Shown: positions 1 to 6,662 of the stretch, piece by piece
Position numbering within the stretch: the stretch's first letter is position 1
Layout of the letters: every line of letters starts with the position of its first letter
Origin: Bacteroidales bacterium
Lineage (GTDB): Bacteria > Bacteroidota > Bacteroidia > Bacteroidales > JALTDM01
Reading direction: 5' to 3'
DNA length: 11,745 bases
Assembly: GCA_027073875.1 (NCBI GenBank)
Contig: JALTEO010000053.1
Coordinates: 1 to 11,745 of the forward strand
Translations under genes and position numbers: made by a program
Notes under the pieces: generated by a model
What the model saw: only the letters and a program-made list of their open reading frames with translations
Databases searched by the model: none
What the model was told of the DNA's origin: nothing

Positions 1-974
1 CCATCTAATTCCGGAGGAATAGTCCCTAGTAAAACTTTAATTTTCGTTTTTCGTTGTTTTTTGTCTGTAATGAGATTCTTTTTGTAGAGTTTTCTGGTAA
101 ATAACCGTTTTTGCATAATACCACGATTTACCAGTGTATTATCTATAATATTGTCGCCTGTACAGCCAAATTGAACCTTTTGAACAATATCTACAGCTAA
201 ACCGTCTTTTGGGTCTTTGATTAGTTTTTTCAGTGCTTTTAGGTTATTGTATTGGAAATAAATTTTGCCATCTTCTACATGCAGACTTTCTTGCAACGAA
301 CTTAAATCCTTGAATTTCTTTGTTTTGCTACAAATTTTATCATCACGATGTTTGAGCCGGTATCTTCTTTTAGAGAATGGTATGTCCATTTCATCACGGC
401 GTTCAGCACCATTATTAAATGAATCGTAATTGCCGAAAACAACAGAGATATATACTTTTTTCCCTGCATCATTTAATTCGGCACCAATGCCACAGAAAAC
501 ATATACGGGATTAACAATGTAAATACTTGTTTTTTTGCTTTTAAGAAGCCGGAACATTACATCTTGTGCCAATTTTTTGTATGTCAAAAAGAATTTTCCT
601 TTTTTAGGAGATGCTTTTGTAACTATTTCTGCTCCGTTGTTTGAGCCACCATAATATTTAATGCGTCTGCCAACAGTTTTTTTCTTACCGCTTTGCCGGT
701 CGGTTGCCATGTCTTTTGCAGCCATGTATTCTGCTTGATCATCTGCGGCATTTTGCAAAATGCTATTTCGTTTCAAGCTATCCATATCTTGTTTTATACG
801 GGCTGCATTGATTTCGTCCTCAAGAATCTGTTGTAAAAGTTTTGAATTGAAATTCTTAATGTCAATAGATTGATAGTAATCAGGATGTTTTAAGGAGTCG
901 TTATTTTGCTGATTTTGAGAAAATAACCGAAAACTACTAAATAAAATAATTATTAAAAGCAGATGTTGTTTCAT
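1..974 (-). CDS. Secreted protein with degenerate CAP/SCP-like domain (partial, 3' end beyond left edge)
   Basis: Open from an ATG at 972-974 to the window edge: 324 complete codons, no stop. Residues 1-20 are a signal peptide (MKQH, then a Leu/Ile-rich core ending LFSQ), so the product is exported. Residues 45-181 can be laid over the CAP (SCP/PR-1) fold: a helix with 'INAAR' (55-59), a second helix 'LQNAADDQAEYMA' (73-85), 'GRRIKYYGG..NGAEIV' (102-118), which resembles the family's GERL..GY..GENI, a helix 'YKKLAQDVMFRLLKSKK' (132-148) and a strand pair 'CGIGAEL...KKVYISVVFG' (161-181). The Glu of the GENI-type motif is kept (E116), but the usual histidines (HA in helix two, GHR before the LLNP-like segment) are replaced. 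The remainder (about 190-324), rich in Lys and with 'VQFGCTGDN', is not recognised. The CAP assignment is by eye and is an inference; the signal peptide is clear. It lies 115 bases downstream of the glycosyltransferase on the same strand. Confidence 0.62.
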   Translation of the reverse strand, partial: MKQHLLLIIILFSSFRLFSQNQQNNDSLKHPDYYQSIDIKNFNSKLLQQILEDEINAARIKQDMDSLKRNSILQNAADDQAEYMAAKDMATDRQSGKKKTVGRRIKYYGGSNNGAEIVTKASPKKGKFFLTYKKLAQDVMFRLLKSKKTSIYIVNPVYVFCGIGAELNDAGKKVYISVVFGNYDSFNNGAERRDEMDIPFSKRRYRLKHRDDKICSKTKKFKDLSSLQESLHVEDGKIYFQYNNLKALKKLIKDPKDGLAVDIVQKVQFGCTGDNIIDNTLVNRGIMQKRLFTRKLYKKNLITDKKQRKTKIKVLLGTIPPELD

Positions 975-1020
975 AGTGTATTGTGTTGTTTTTGATTTGA
1001 TTTTTTTTCAAAGAAAAATA

Positions 1021-1057
1021 AAAAAAATAACTTTTTTTATGTTTAAAATAAAAAGTT
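1021..1057 (-). terminator. Possible AT-rich terminator after the glycosyltransferase gene
   Basis: Read on the minus strand, AACTTTTTAT (from 1057) can pair with ATAAAAAAAGTT (ending at 1029), followed by a run of eight T interrupted by one A. It lies 33 bases past the glycosyltransferase stop. The stem is almost only A-T pairs and needs a bulge, so it is weak support for termination. Confidence 0.3.
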
Positions 1058-1089
1058 TTCAAATAAGAATTAACAGCCGGAAGATTGCT

Positions 1090-2208
1090 TTATTTTTTGA
1101 CTGAAAAGATAGATTCCAAAATTTGCTTTTCGTTTTCCCAGCAAAGTTCTTTTTTTACTGTTTGTAAATTATGTTTCCATTCTTGAATGGTTATGGTGTT
1201 TTCCAGAATATTAAGAATGGTTTTTGAAAGTTTTTCCGGTGTAAAATCCTGTGTTGTCATTCCTATTTTGTAGGTATCAATAATTGATTGAATGCCGGAG
1301 AGACAACTTCCTAAAATAGGAACTTCCGACTGAATATAATCAAATAATTTGTTAGGTAAGCTATATTCGTAGCTAAGTCCGAACCCGGGTTGCTCCAGCG
1401 ATATGCCTAAATCTGCCTGTGTCGTGTAGCCGGATAGTTCTTTAAATGGTATTTTCCCAAGAAAGAAAACAGTTTCTTCAAGCGATAGTGATATTACTTG
1501 TGATTTTAACTTTTCCGTAATGTCGCCATCACCAATAATAAATAAAACTACTTGGTCAGAAATTAGCTTTACGGCATCTATTAGTTGTTCTAATCCTCTG
1601 CCAATATTTAAAGCACCCTGATATAAGATTATTTTTCGTCCATGTGCTTTTTCTTTAAGCCGGTTATTGCTGTGTAATTCGGAAATGAAATAAGGAAGGT
1701 TTCTTACCACTTTAAATGATGTGCCGTATTTATGGTTGTAATAATCTGCAATGGGCTGACAAACAGTATAGGCATTTTTAATTTTCGGCAAAATATGTGC
1801 TTCTATTTTTTCCCATTTTTCTTGTGTCTTTGGACGATGGATTAATTCCGGCACTTCAGTAAATAATTCGTGAGAGTCGTAAACCAACACAGCTTTTGAA
1901 AACTTTGAAGCCCAGTAGTTGGCTAATAAAGTGTCAAGATCATTGGCTAATAAATAATCTTTGCGGCGGACAAGCAAATAAAAAAATAACCGGATATTAA
2001 AACAGAGATAGAATAATGGACCTTGGTTGAATAAAAGCCGAAACCGCTTAACTGTTAAATTTTCTTTGTCTTGATCGGAATAATCAGCTTGTAGTTTTCT
2101 GCCGATGATGGTTACATTAAACCCTTTTTCGAGCAAGAAATTTACAGTACGAAAAACTCGCTGGTCAGTTACTAAATCATTGGTGACGGAAACAAAAACT
2201 TTCTTCAA
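1090..2208 (-). CDS. GT4-type (GT-B fold) glycosyltransferase
   Basis: A 372-residue cytoplasmic, probably membrane-associated glycosyltransferase that would move a sugar from a nucleotide donor to a glycan or lipid acceptor; the substrate cannot be told. The N-terminus 'VFVSVTNDLVTDQRV' (4-18) and 'VTIIGRKL' (32-39) are typical of Bacteroidota GT4 enzymes. 'YDSHELFTEVPEL' (110-122) lies in the N-terminal Rossmann domain. 'ILYQGALNIGRGLEQLIDA' (194-212) opens the donor-binding domain, 'FIIGDGDI' (223-230) follows, and 'LEQPGFGLSYEYSLPNKLFDYI' (271-292) holds the E-x7-E-like region (E272, E281). The start is TTG at 2206-2208: the family N-terminus begins exactly there, no in-frame ATG exists before the upstream stop at 2260-2262, and a TAnnTTTG promoter box ends 20 bases upstream. 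No other polysaccharide genes are near, so it appears to be an orphan enzyme. Divergent from the MATE gene. Confidence 0.9.
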   Translation of the reverse strand: MKKVFVSVTNDLVTDQRVFRTVNFLLEKGFNVTIIGRKLQADYSDQDKENLTVKRFRLLFNQGPLFYLCFNIRLFFYLLVRRKDYLLANDLDTLLANYWASKFSKAVLVYDSHELFTEVPELIHRPKTQEKWEKIEAHILPKIKNAYTVCQPIADYYNHKYGTSFKVVRNLPYFISELHSNNRLKEKAHGRKIILYQGALNIGRGLEQLIDAVKLISDQVVLFIIGDGDITEKLKSQVISLSLEETVFFLGKIPFKELSGYTTQADLGISLEQPGFGLSYEYSLPNKLFDYIQSEVPILGSCLSGIQSIIDTYKIGMTTQDFTPEKLSKTILNILENTITIQEWKHNLQTVKKELCWENEKQILESIFSVKK

Positions 2209-2228
2209 ATCGCTTTTTCTATTTGTTC

Positions 2229-2236
2229 CAAAAGTA
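2229..2236 (-). promoter_or_regulatory. TAnnTTTG -7 promoter box for the glycosyltransferase gene
   Basis: Minus-strand TACTTTTG is an exact match to the Bacteroidota -7 consensus. It lies 20 bases upstream of the TTG start at 2208, giving a leader of roughly 15 bases. No clear -33 TTTG was found at the proper distance. It supports the TTG start over any upstream alternative. Confidence 0.6.
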
Positions 2237-2329
2237 ATAAAACTTTGTGGGTTATAGTTTTATTGTGTGTTAATTTTTTTCTGTGTAATAATTCTTTGAA
2301 ATTTCCTATTTACGAGTTGTTTTAAATTT

Positions 2330-2337
2330 TACTTTTG
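2330..2337 (+). promoter_or_regulatory. TAnnTTTG -7 promoter box for the MATE gene
   Basis: TACTTTTG is an exact match to the -7 consensus and ends only 9 bases before the ATG at 2347. Transcription would start about 3-6 bases before the ATG. The box overlaps an in-frame TTG at 2335 that would otherwise extend the protein by four residues, which argues that the TTG is not the start. A good -33 element is not evident. Confidence 0.55.
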
Positions 2338-2346
2338 TGCTTGTTA

Positions 2347-3768
2347 ATGGAAGAAGAATCGCAGAATAATATTCATAAAACAACCAGGGGTATAGAAACG
2401 CTTTTGGGTGACCCAAAAAAAGCTATTCGTAGATTGTCAGGACCTATGGTTGTAGCTATGTTAGTGCAAACACTCTATAATATTGTGGATGGTATTTGGG
2501 TTGCAGGGCTTGGCTCTGATGAGTTAGCTGCAGTAGGTTTGTTCTTTCCTGTTTTTATGATTGTCTTATCGTTAGCAACGGGAATGAGTGTTGGCGGCAG
2601 TTCTGCTATTTCGAGAAAAATTGGAGCCAAAGATAAAGTGCAAGCTGATTCGGCAGCTATCCACACCTTATTTATGGGTATTATCATTGCCATTTTGATT
2701 ACTCTTTTGGTGTATCCTTATATTCGGGAGATTTTTTTATCTATTGGTGCTAAGCACTCAGTCGTTGATTTGGTAGTAGGCTATGGCAAGATCATTATTG
2801 GTGGGACTATCCTACTGATTTTTAATAATATCGCCAGTGGCATCTTGCGAGGTGAAGGTGATACCAAACGCGTAATGTATGCTATGGGCTTGGGGTCTAT
2901 TTTGAATATGATTCTGGATCCTATTTTTATTTATTCATTTCATTTAGGCATTGATGGTGCCGCTTGGGCAACAGTCGTATCTATCCTAATTACTTCAACA
3001 TTAGTATTTTCGTGGTTATTTATTAAAAGGAACACTTATGTTAATTTTCGCTTCCGGTCGTTTAAATACAATGGAAAAATTGTTAAGGAAATTTTACGGG
3101 TAGGTGTTCCGGCTTCGCTGGCACAGATGTCTATGGCAATTGCTATCTTTATCTTGAATTACTTAATTGTAAAAGTTGAAGGTACTGATGGTGTCGCCGT
3201 ATTTACAAGTGCATGGCGACTGATAATGGTTGGTTTAGTGCCGCTTTTGGGAATTGCTACCGGCGTAACGGCGGTTACAGGAGCGGCTTTTGGTGCTAAA
3301 AATCCGCAAAAATTGGCAACGGGATACTTTTATGGTATTAAGATAGGTGTTGTGATTGAGGCAGGAATTGTTGCACTGATTTTTATTTTTGCATCACAGT
3401 TAGCTTATTTGTTCTCGTATTCGCAGAATACGGCACATATCTCCGATAGTTTAACTAAAACACTGCGGGAACTCGTTTGGTTCTTGCCTACTGTACCGTT
3501 GGGAATGCTTACTTCATCCATGTTTCAGGGAATTGGTAAAGGTGAAAATTCATTAGCAATGACTATATTACGGACACTTATCTTTCAATTACTCTTTGCT
3601 TATATACTGGGAATTATTTACAATTATGGCTTGACCGGTGTGTGCTGGGGTGTTGTTGTTGGAAATATTACTGCTTCGTTAATTGGTATTTTGTGGGGAC
3701 AATGGGAAATTAAAAAGTTGAAACGAAAACTCATATTAAATCACTATCAAGATAATGAAATAACTTGA
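2347..3768 (+). CDS. MATE family multidrug/cation efflux protein
   Basis: A 473-residue inner-membrane transporter of the multidrug and toxic compound extrusion family, which exports drugs or metabolites in exchange for Na+ or H+. About 12 hydrophobic segments fill the protein, in two similar halves. Family landmarks in the first half are 'GDPKKAIRRLSGP' (21-33), 'NIVDGIWVAGLG' (45-56), 'GMSVGGSSAISRKIGA' (79-94) and 'LRGEGDTKRVM' followed by 'LNMILDPIFIY' (167-196). The second half repeats the pattern, with 'RVGVPASLAQ' (251-260) and a 'FQGIGKGENS' motif matching LRGEGDT. Length is normal for the family. ATG at 2347 is preferred over the TTG at 2335, which falls inside the promoter box. Substrate cannot be predicted. 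It is divergent from the glycosyltransferase and 86 bases upstream of glyA, which has a separate candidate promoter. Confidence 0.93.
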   Translation: MEEESQNNIHKTTRGIETLLGDPKKAIRRLSGPMVVAMLVQTLYNIVDGIWVAGLGSDELAAVGLFFPVFMIVLSLATGMSVGGSSAISRKIGAKDKVQADSAAIHTLFMGIIIAILITLLVYPYIREIFLSIGAKHSVVDLVVGYGKIIIGGTILLIFNNIASGILRGEGDTKRVMYAMGLGSILNMILDPIFIYSFHLGIDGAAWATVVSILITSTLVFSWLFIKRNTYVNFRFRSFKYNGKIVKEILRVGVPASLAQMSMAIAIFILNYLIVKVEGTDGVAVFTSAWRLIMVGLVPLLGIATGVTAVTGAAFGAKNPQKLATGYFYGIKIGVVIEAGIVALIFIFASQLAYLFSYSQNTAHISDSLTKTLRELVWFLPTVPLGMLTSSMFQGIGKGENSLAMTILRTLIFQLLFAYILGIIYNYGLTGVCWGVVVGNITASLIGILWGQWEIKKLKRKLILNHYQDNEIT

Positions 3769-3771
3769 TAG
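3744..3771 (+). other. Inverted repeat spanning the MATE stop codon
   Basis: CTATCAAG (3744-3751) and CTTGATAG (3764-3771) are perfect 8-base complements separated by 12 bases, and the TGA stop at 3766-3768 is in the right arm. No T-run follows, so it is not a standard intrinsic terminator. It could be an RNA stem protecting the transcript end or a chance palindrome. Confidence 0.3.
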
Positions 3772-3807
3772 CAGATTAATAGTTCTGTATAATTTTTAAC
3801 GACAGCT

Positions 3808-3835
3808 TTTGTGTTTTCAAAAAAGATTATCTTTA
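3808..3835 (+). promoter_or_regulatory. Candidate glyA promoter
   Basis: TTTG at 3808-3811 is followed after 16 bases by TATCTTTA at 3828-3835, one base away from the TAnnTTTG consensus. The box ends 19 bases before the glyA ATG. The spacing is slightly short and the last base of the -7 box deviates, so this is tentative. Confidence 0.4.
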
Positions 3836-3854
3836 CCAAAAAAAATAAAATACG

Positions 3855-5135
3855 ATGAAAAGAGATAATGATGTATTTCAACTGATTGATCAAGAGTATC
3901 AACGCCAGTTAAACGGAATAGAATTAATTGCTTCCGAAAATTTTGTAAGCGATCAAGTAATGGCTGCTATGGGCTCATATATGACCAATAAGTACGCAGA
4001 AGGATACCCCGGCAAGCGATATTATGGCGGTTGTTATGTCGTTGACCAAACCGAACAGTTAGCCATTGATAGAGCTAAAGCCCTTTTTGATGCCGATTTT
4101 GCCAATGTGCAACCGCATTCCGGTGCTCAGGCAAATGCTGCTGTAATGTTAGCTATTTTAAAACCCGGTGATACTTTCATGGGATTGGATTTGTCGCATG
4201 GTGGACATTTGACACATGGCTCTTCTGTTAATTATTCCGGACTGCTCTATAATCCGGTGGCTTATCATGTAAAAGAAGAAACAGGTACTATTGATTATGA
4301 CGAGATGGAGCAAATAGCCCTAAAAGAAAAACCGAAACTAATTATTGCAGGTGCTTCGGCATATTCGCGTGACTGGGATTATGAACGCATGCGTGCCATT
4401 GCCGATAAGGTAAATGCCATTTTGATGGCAGACATCTCTCATCCTGCCGGATTAATTGCCCGCAAAAAATTAAACAATCCGTTTCCCGCCTGCCATATTG
4501 TAACAACAACGACACATAAAACACTTCGCGGTCCGCGTGGCGGAATGATTCTGGTAGGCAATGATTTTGAAAATCCGTGGGGAATTACGACACCTAAAGG
4601 AAAAATAAAAAAAATGTCGGACTTGATAAATTCGGCTGTATTCCCGGGCATACAAGGTGGTCCGTTGGAACATATTATTGCTGCTAAAGCTGTAGCTTTC
4701 GGTGAAGCATTGACAGATGAATATGAACAATATATTGATCAGGTGATGAAAAATGCACAAGTGATGGCTGACTACTTTGTGAAAAAAGGATATAAAGTAA
4801 TTTCCGATGGCACCGACAATCATTTGATGTTGATTGATTTGCGTTCAAAATTTCCTGAGATTACAGGAAAAGTAGTAGAGAAAACTCTGGAACGGGCACA
4901 TATTACCATTAACAAAAATATGGTTCCGTTTGATTCCCGTTCTCCGTTCCAAACTTCAGGTATCCGTGTGGGAACACCTGCCATTACGACACGGGGAATG
5001 AAAGAAGATGTGGTGCCGCAGATTGTTGATATGATTGATGCAGTGATTTCAAATATTGAAGACGAAAAACTGATTGACGATGTAAAACAACAAGTTATTA
5101 AACTGACCAATCAGTATCCTTTATTCGGCTATTAG
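3855..5135 (+). CDS. glyA: Serine hydroxymethyltransferase
   Basis: A 426-residue cytosolic PLP enzyme that converts serine and tetrahydrofolate into glycine and 5,10-methylene-tetrahydrofolate, the main source of one-carbon units. Full length and very conserved. 'GIELIASENFVS' (21-32) is the N-terminal signature, 'NKYAEGYPGKRYYGG' (45-59) and 'QPHSGAQAN' (86-94) are substrate and PLP contacts, and 'ADISHPAGL' (192-200) carries D193 and H196 of the cofactor site. 'VTTTTHKTLRGPRGG' (216-230) contains the Schiff-base lysine K222, and 'GIRVGTPA' (369-376) carries the carboxylate-binding R371. The ATG at 3855 follows an A-rich stretch without a Shine-Dalgarno sequence. The downstream neighbour is a TSUP permease 126 bases away, across a heptad repeat. 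All key residues are present, so activity is expected. Confidence 0.98.
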   Translation: MKRDNDVFQLIDQEYQRQLNGIELIASENFVSDQVMAAMGSYMTNKYAEGYPGKRYYGGCYVVDQTEQLAIDRAKALFDADFANVQPHSGAQANAAVMLAILKPGDTFMGLDLSHGGHLTHGSSVNYSGLLYNPVAYHVKEETGTIDYDEMEQIALKEKPKLIIAGASAYSRDWDYERMRAIADKVNAILMADISHPAGLIARKKLNNPFPACHIVTTTTHKTLRGPRGGMILVGNDFENPWGITTPKGKIKKMSDLINSAVFPGIQGGPLEHIIAAKAVAFGEALTDEYEQYIDQVMKNAQVMADYFVKKGYKVISDGTDNHLMLIDLRSKFPEITGKVVEKTLERAHITINKNMVPFDSRSPFQTSGIRVGTPAITTRGMKEDVVPQIVDMIDAVISNIEDEKLIDDVKQQVIKLTNQYPLFGY

Positions 5136-5169
5136 TGATTGAAATTTCTGTTTCTTTCGCTTATGTGCC

Positions 5170-5271
5170 AACTGCCTGCCGACTGTTGACTGAGAACTGC
5201 CGACTGAGGACTGTTGACTGAGAACTGTTGACTGAGAACTGCCGACTAAAAACTAATAACTATGAACTATC
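5170..5271 (+). repeat. Heptanucleotide tandem repeat (RACTGNN) reaching into the TSUP start codon
   Basis: From 5181 to 5271 there are 13 consecutive 7-base units without any gap. 'ACT' at unit positions 2-4 is invariant and position 1 is always a purine. Units 1-9 have G at position 5; units 10-13 have A there and are the most diverged. Units 2, 4, 6 and 8 are all GACTGAG and alternate with RACTGTT or RACTGCC, which gives a 14-base higher-order period. One more unit (AACTGCC, 5170-5176) is displaced by an extra TGCC. Unit 12 (AACTATG, 5258-5264) contains the TSUP start codon and unit 13 supplies the next codons. Stops occur in its reading frames, so it is not coding apart from the last ten bases. 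It is not a CRISPR array. Confidence 0.9.
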
Positions 5272-6038
5272 TCGATGCATCTATCTTGGTTCTTGTCGGT
5301 TTGGTTGCCGGATTTATTAATACGCTGGCAGGCAGTGGCTCGTTGATTACGCTTCCGGTTTTGATGTTTTTGGGCTTGCCGCCGACAGTGGCTAACGGGA
5401 CTAATCGTATTGCGGTTTTACTGCAAAGTTTGGTAGGTGTTGCCAAATTTAAACAGAAAAAGGTTTTTGAGTGGAAAGAGGGAACGGGGGTTTTAATCCC
5501 TGCTATTCTCGGCTCATTGCTCGGAGCTTTTGTTGCGGTGGATATTGACAAGGAAATAATGCGAAAGGTTATCGGTTTCCTACTCATCTTTATGTTTCTG
5601 ATGCTACTGACCAATTCGGATAAGTGGATTAAAGGACAGGAGAAGAAAGTTACCGGAACCAAGAAAGTCTTGCAGTATTTTATTTTCTTTTTGATAGGTA
5701 TTTATGGCGGATTTATTCAAGCGGGAGTCGGATTTTTTTTATTGGCTGGACTGGTGCTTGGCAGTGGTTTTGACTTATTGAAATCCAATGCTGTAAAATT
5801 GTTGGTAGTGGCTGTTTTTACACCATTTGCTTTGGCAGTTTTTATTTGGAACGGACAAGTTAATTACTTGTATGGTTTTGTGTTGGCTATTGGCAATGTT
5901 ACAGGTGCACTGGTTGCTACGCGGGTTGCTTTGAAATATGGTACGGGATTTATCCGTTATTTCCTGATGGCAATTTTGTTTTTTGCCGGACTACAATTAT
6001 TTGGTGTCTTTGAATGGTTGTTTCAACTAATGAAATGA
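5262..6038 (+). CDS. TSUP family (TauE/SafE-like) membrane permease
   Basis: A 258-residue polytopic inner-membrane protein with about eight hydrophobic segments. Family members move sulfite, sulfoacetate or related organosulfur anions; the substrate here is unknown. The N-terminal half carries 'GFINTLAGSGSLITLPVLMFLGLPP' (residues 17-41) followed by 'ANGTNRIAVLLQS' (44-56). The second half repeats this with 'GGFIQAGVGFFLLAGLVL' (149-166) and 'KSNAVKLLVV' (174-183), the internal duplication expected of the family. Length is typical. The ATG at 5262 is inside a heptad repeat, and no ribosome binding site or TAnnTTTG box is seen in the 126-base gap, so it is either read through from glyA or uses a promoter not recognisable here. 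The thioredoxin-like gene 76 bases downstream has its own promoter box. Confidence 0.9.
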   Translation: MNYLDASILVLVGLVAGFINTLAGSGSLITLPVLMFLGLPPTVANGTNRIAVLLQSLVGVAKFKQKKVFEWKEGTGVLIPAILGSLLGAFVAVDIDKEIMRKVIGFLLIFMFLMLLTNSDKWIKGQEKKVTGTKKVLQYFIFFLIGIYGGFIQAGVGFFLLAGLVLGSGFDLLKSNAVKLLVVAVFTPFALAVFIWNGQVNYLYGFVLAIGNVTGALVATRVALKYGTGFIRYFLMAILFFAGLQLFGVFEWLFQLMK

Positions 6039-6070
6039 TAAAGACCCTAATTCTTGCAAACAGTGTAGGA

Positions 6071-6091
6071 AATTATTAAGAGATAATAATT
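6071..6091 (+). other. AT-only palindrome overlapping the thioredoxin promoter box
   Basis: AATTATTA (6071-6078) and TAATAATT (6084-6091) are perfect 8-base complements with a 5-base loop. The right arm shares its last base with the -7 box at 6091. It could be an operator, or a weak terminator for the TSUP gene since T-rich sequence follows, but pure A-T composition makes chance likely. Confidence 0.25.
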
Positions 6092-6098
6092 ATTTTTG
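6091..6098 (+). promoter_or_regulatory. TAnnTTTG -7 promoter box for the thioredoxin-like gene
   Basis: TATTTTTG is an exact -7 consensus match and ends 16 bases before the ATG at 6115, predicting a leader of about ten bases. No good -33 TTG was found at the usual 17-23 base distance. Confidence 0.55.
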
Positions 6099-6114
6099 CC
6101 AAAAATTTGAAACA

Positions 6115-6450
6115 ATGGAATTTCCAAAGATAAAGGACATAGCGCATTTTCAACAGGTTGTTAAAGAAAATACATCTACACTGTTTTACTTTTCAAATGA
6201 TGATTGTAATGTGTGTAAGGTATTGAAACCTAAAGTGTATGATTTATTACAGCAACATTTTCCTGAAATAGGGTTCTTTTATGTAGATACTAAAACTCTG
6301 CCGGATGTGGCGGCACAAAATCGTGTGTTTACCATTCCGACACTGTTAGTATTTTTTGATGGAAACGAACTGATTCGCAAAAGCCGTTATATCGGCATTG
6401 AAGAGTTGAAACAAGAATTAAGTCGTCCGTATAAGATAATGTTTGCCTGA
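6115..6450 (+). CDS. Thioredoxin-fold protein with a CNVC redox motif
   Basis: A 111-residue single-domain thioredoxin-like protein, probably a cytoplasmic thiol-disulfide reductase; no signal peptide or membrane segment is seen. The chain opens with a helix (about 8-18), then 'TLFYFSNDDCNVCKVLKPKV' (22-41), which holds the C31-x-x-C34 active site after a beta strand. 'IGFFYVDTKTLPDVAAQNRV' (52-71) corresponds to the F.VD..... A..Y.V segment of thioredoxins. 'FTIPTLLVFFDG' (72-83) provides the cis-proline P75 and following strand, and the final helix is 95-103. The motif is CNVC with Asp-Asp before it, not the WCGPC of general thioredoxin, so the partner and redox potential probably differ. 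Length matches thioredoxins. It has its own promoter box and is not clearly coupled to the TSUP gene. Confidence 0.87.
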   Translation: MEFPKIKDIAHFQQVVKENTSTLFYFSNDDCNVCKVLKPKVYDLLQQHFPEIGFFYVDTKTLPDVAAQNRVFTIPTLLVFFDGNELIRKSRYIGIEELKQELSRPYKIMFA

Positions 6451-6467
6451 AAATCATACTAAAACGC

Positions 6468-6490
6468 TGTCAAAATCTCTGATTTTGTCA
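6468..6490 (+). other. Hairpin 17 bases after the thioredoxin-like gene
   Basis: CAAAATC (6471-6477) and GATTTTG (6481-6487) form a 7-bp stem with a TCT loop; two more pairs (T6468-A6490, G6469-C6489) extend it across one T-T mismatch. No T-run follows, so it may only stabilise the transcript end. It merges into a 'TGTCATTCTGA' half-copy of the element at 6500-6596. Confidence 0.45.
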
Positions 6491-6499
6491 TTCTGAAAA

Positions 6500-6596
6500 C
6501 TGTCATCCTAAGCAAAGCGAAAGAGTCTGTGAATAATCTATTGTAAACAACTGTAATCCAATATGCTAAAATTCTTCACTTTGCTCAGGATAACAG
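6500..6596. repeat. Palindromic intergenic element with 22-bp imperfect inverted arms
   Basis: The left arm (6500-6521, starting CTGTCATCCTAAGCAAAG) and the right arm (6575-6596, ending GCTCAGGATAACAG) are complementary at 19 of 22 positions with a 53-base spacer. All three exceptions become G-U pairs if the minus strand is the RNA. The arms resemble the widespread intergenic 'GTCATCCTGAGCGAAGCGAAGGA' type palindrome known from many bacterial genomes; that resemblance is from memory. A half-copy, TGTCATTCTGA (6486-6496), precedes it and matches TGTCATCCTAA (6501-6511) at 9 of 11. It contains no credible gene. It would be transcribed as the 3' tail of the thioredoxin-like gene. Confidence 0.72.
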
Positions 6597-6662
6597 TTCT
6601 TTATGTTTTGCAAAGGTCTCACTTTTGAAGACAGCACCAAACTCAACCTAAAAGCAACTATA

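Noticed and set aside
1013..1020. TATTTTTC on the minus strand as a promoter for the CAP-like gene
   Set aside because: It lacks the final G of the -7 box, is 38 bases from the ATG (farther than all others here), and lies in an A/T homopolymer region where such matches are expected by chance.
5170..5271. Heptad array as a CRISPR
   Set aside because: Units are 7 bases long, directly adjacent, and without spacers; no cas genes are present.
1090..6450. A defence or secondary-metabolite gene cluster
   Set aside because: The glycosyltransferase, MATE, glyA, TSUP and thioredoxin-like genes have separate promoter boxes and no shared pathway. None shows defence domains.
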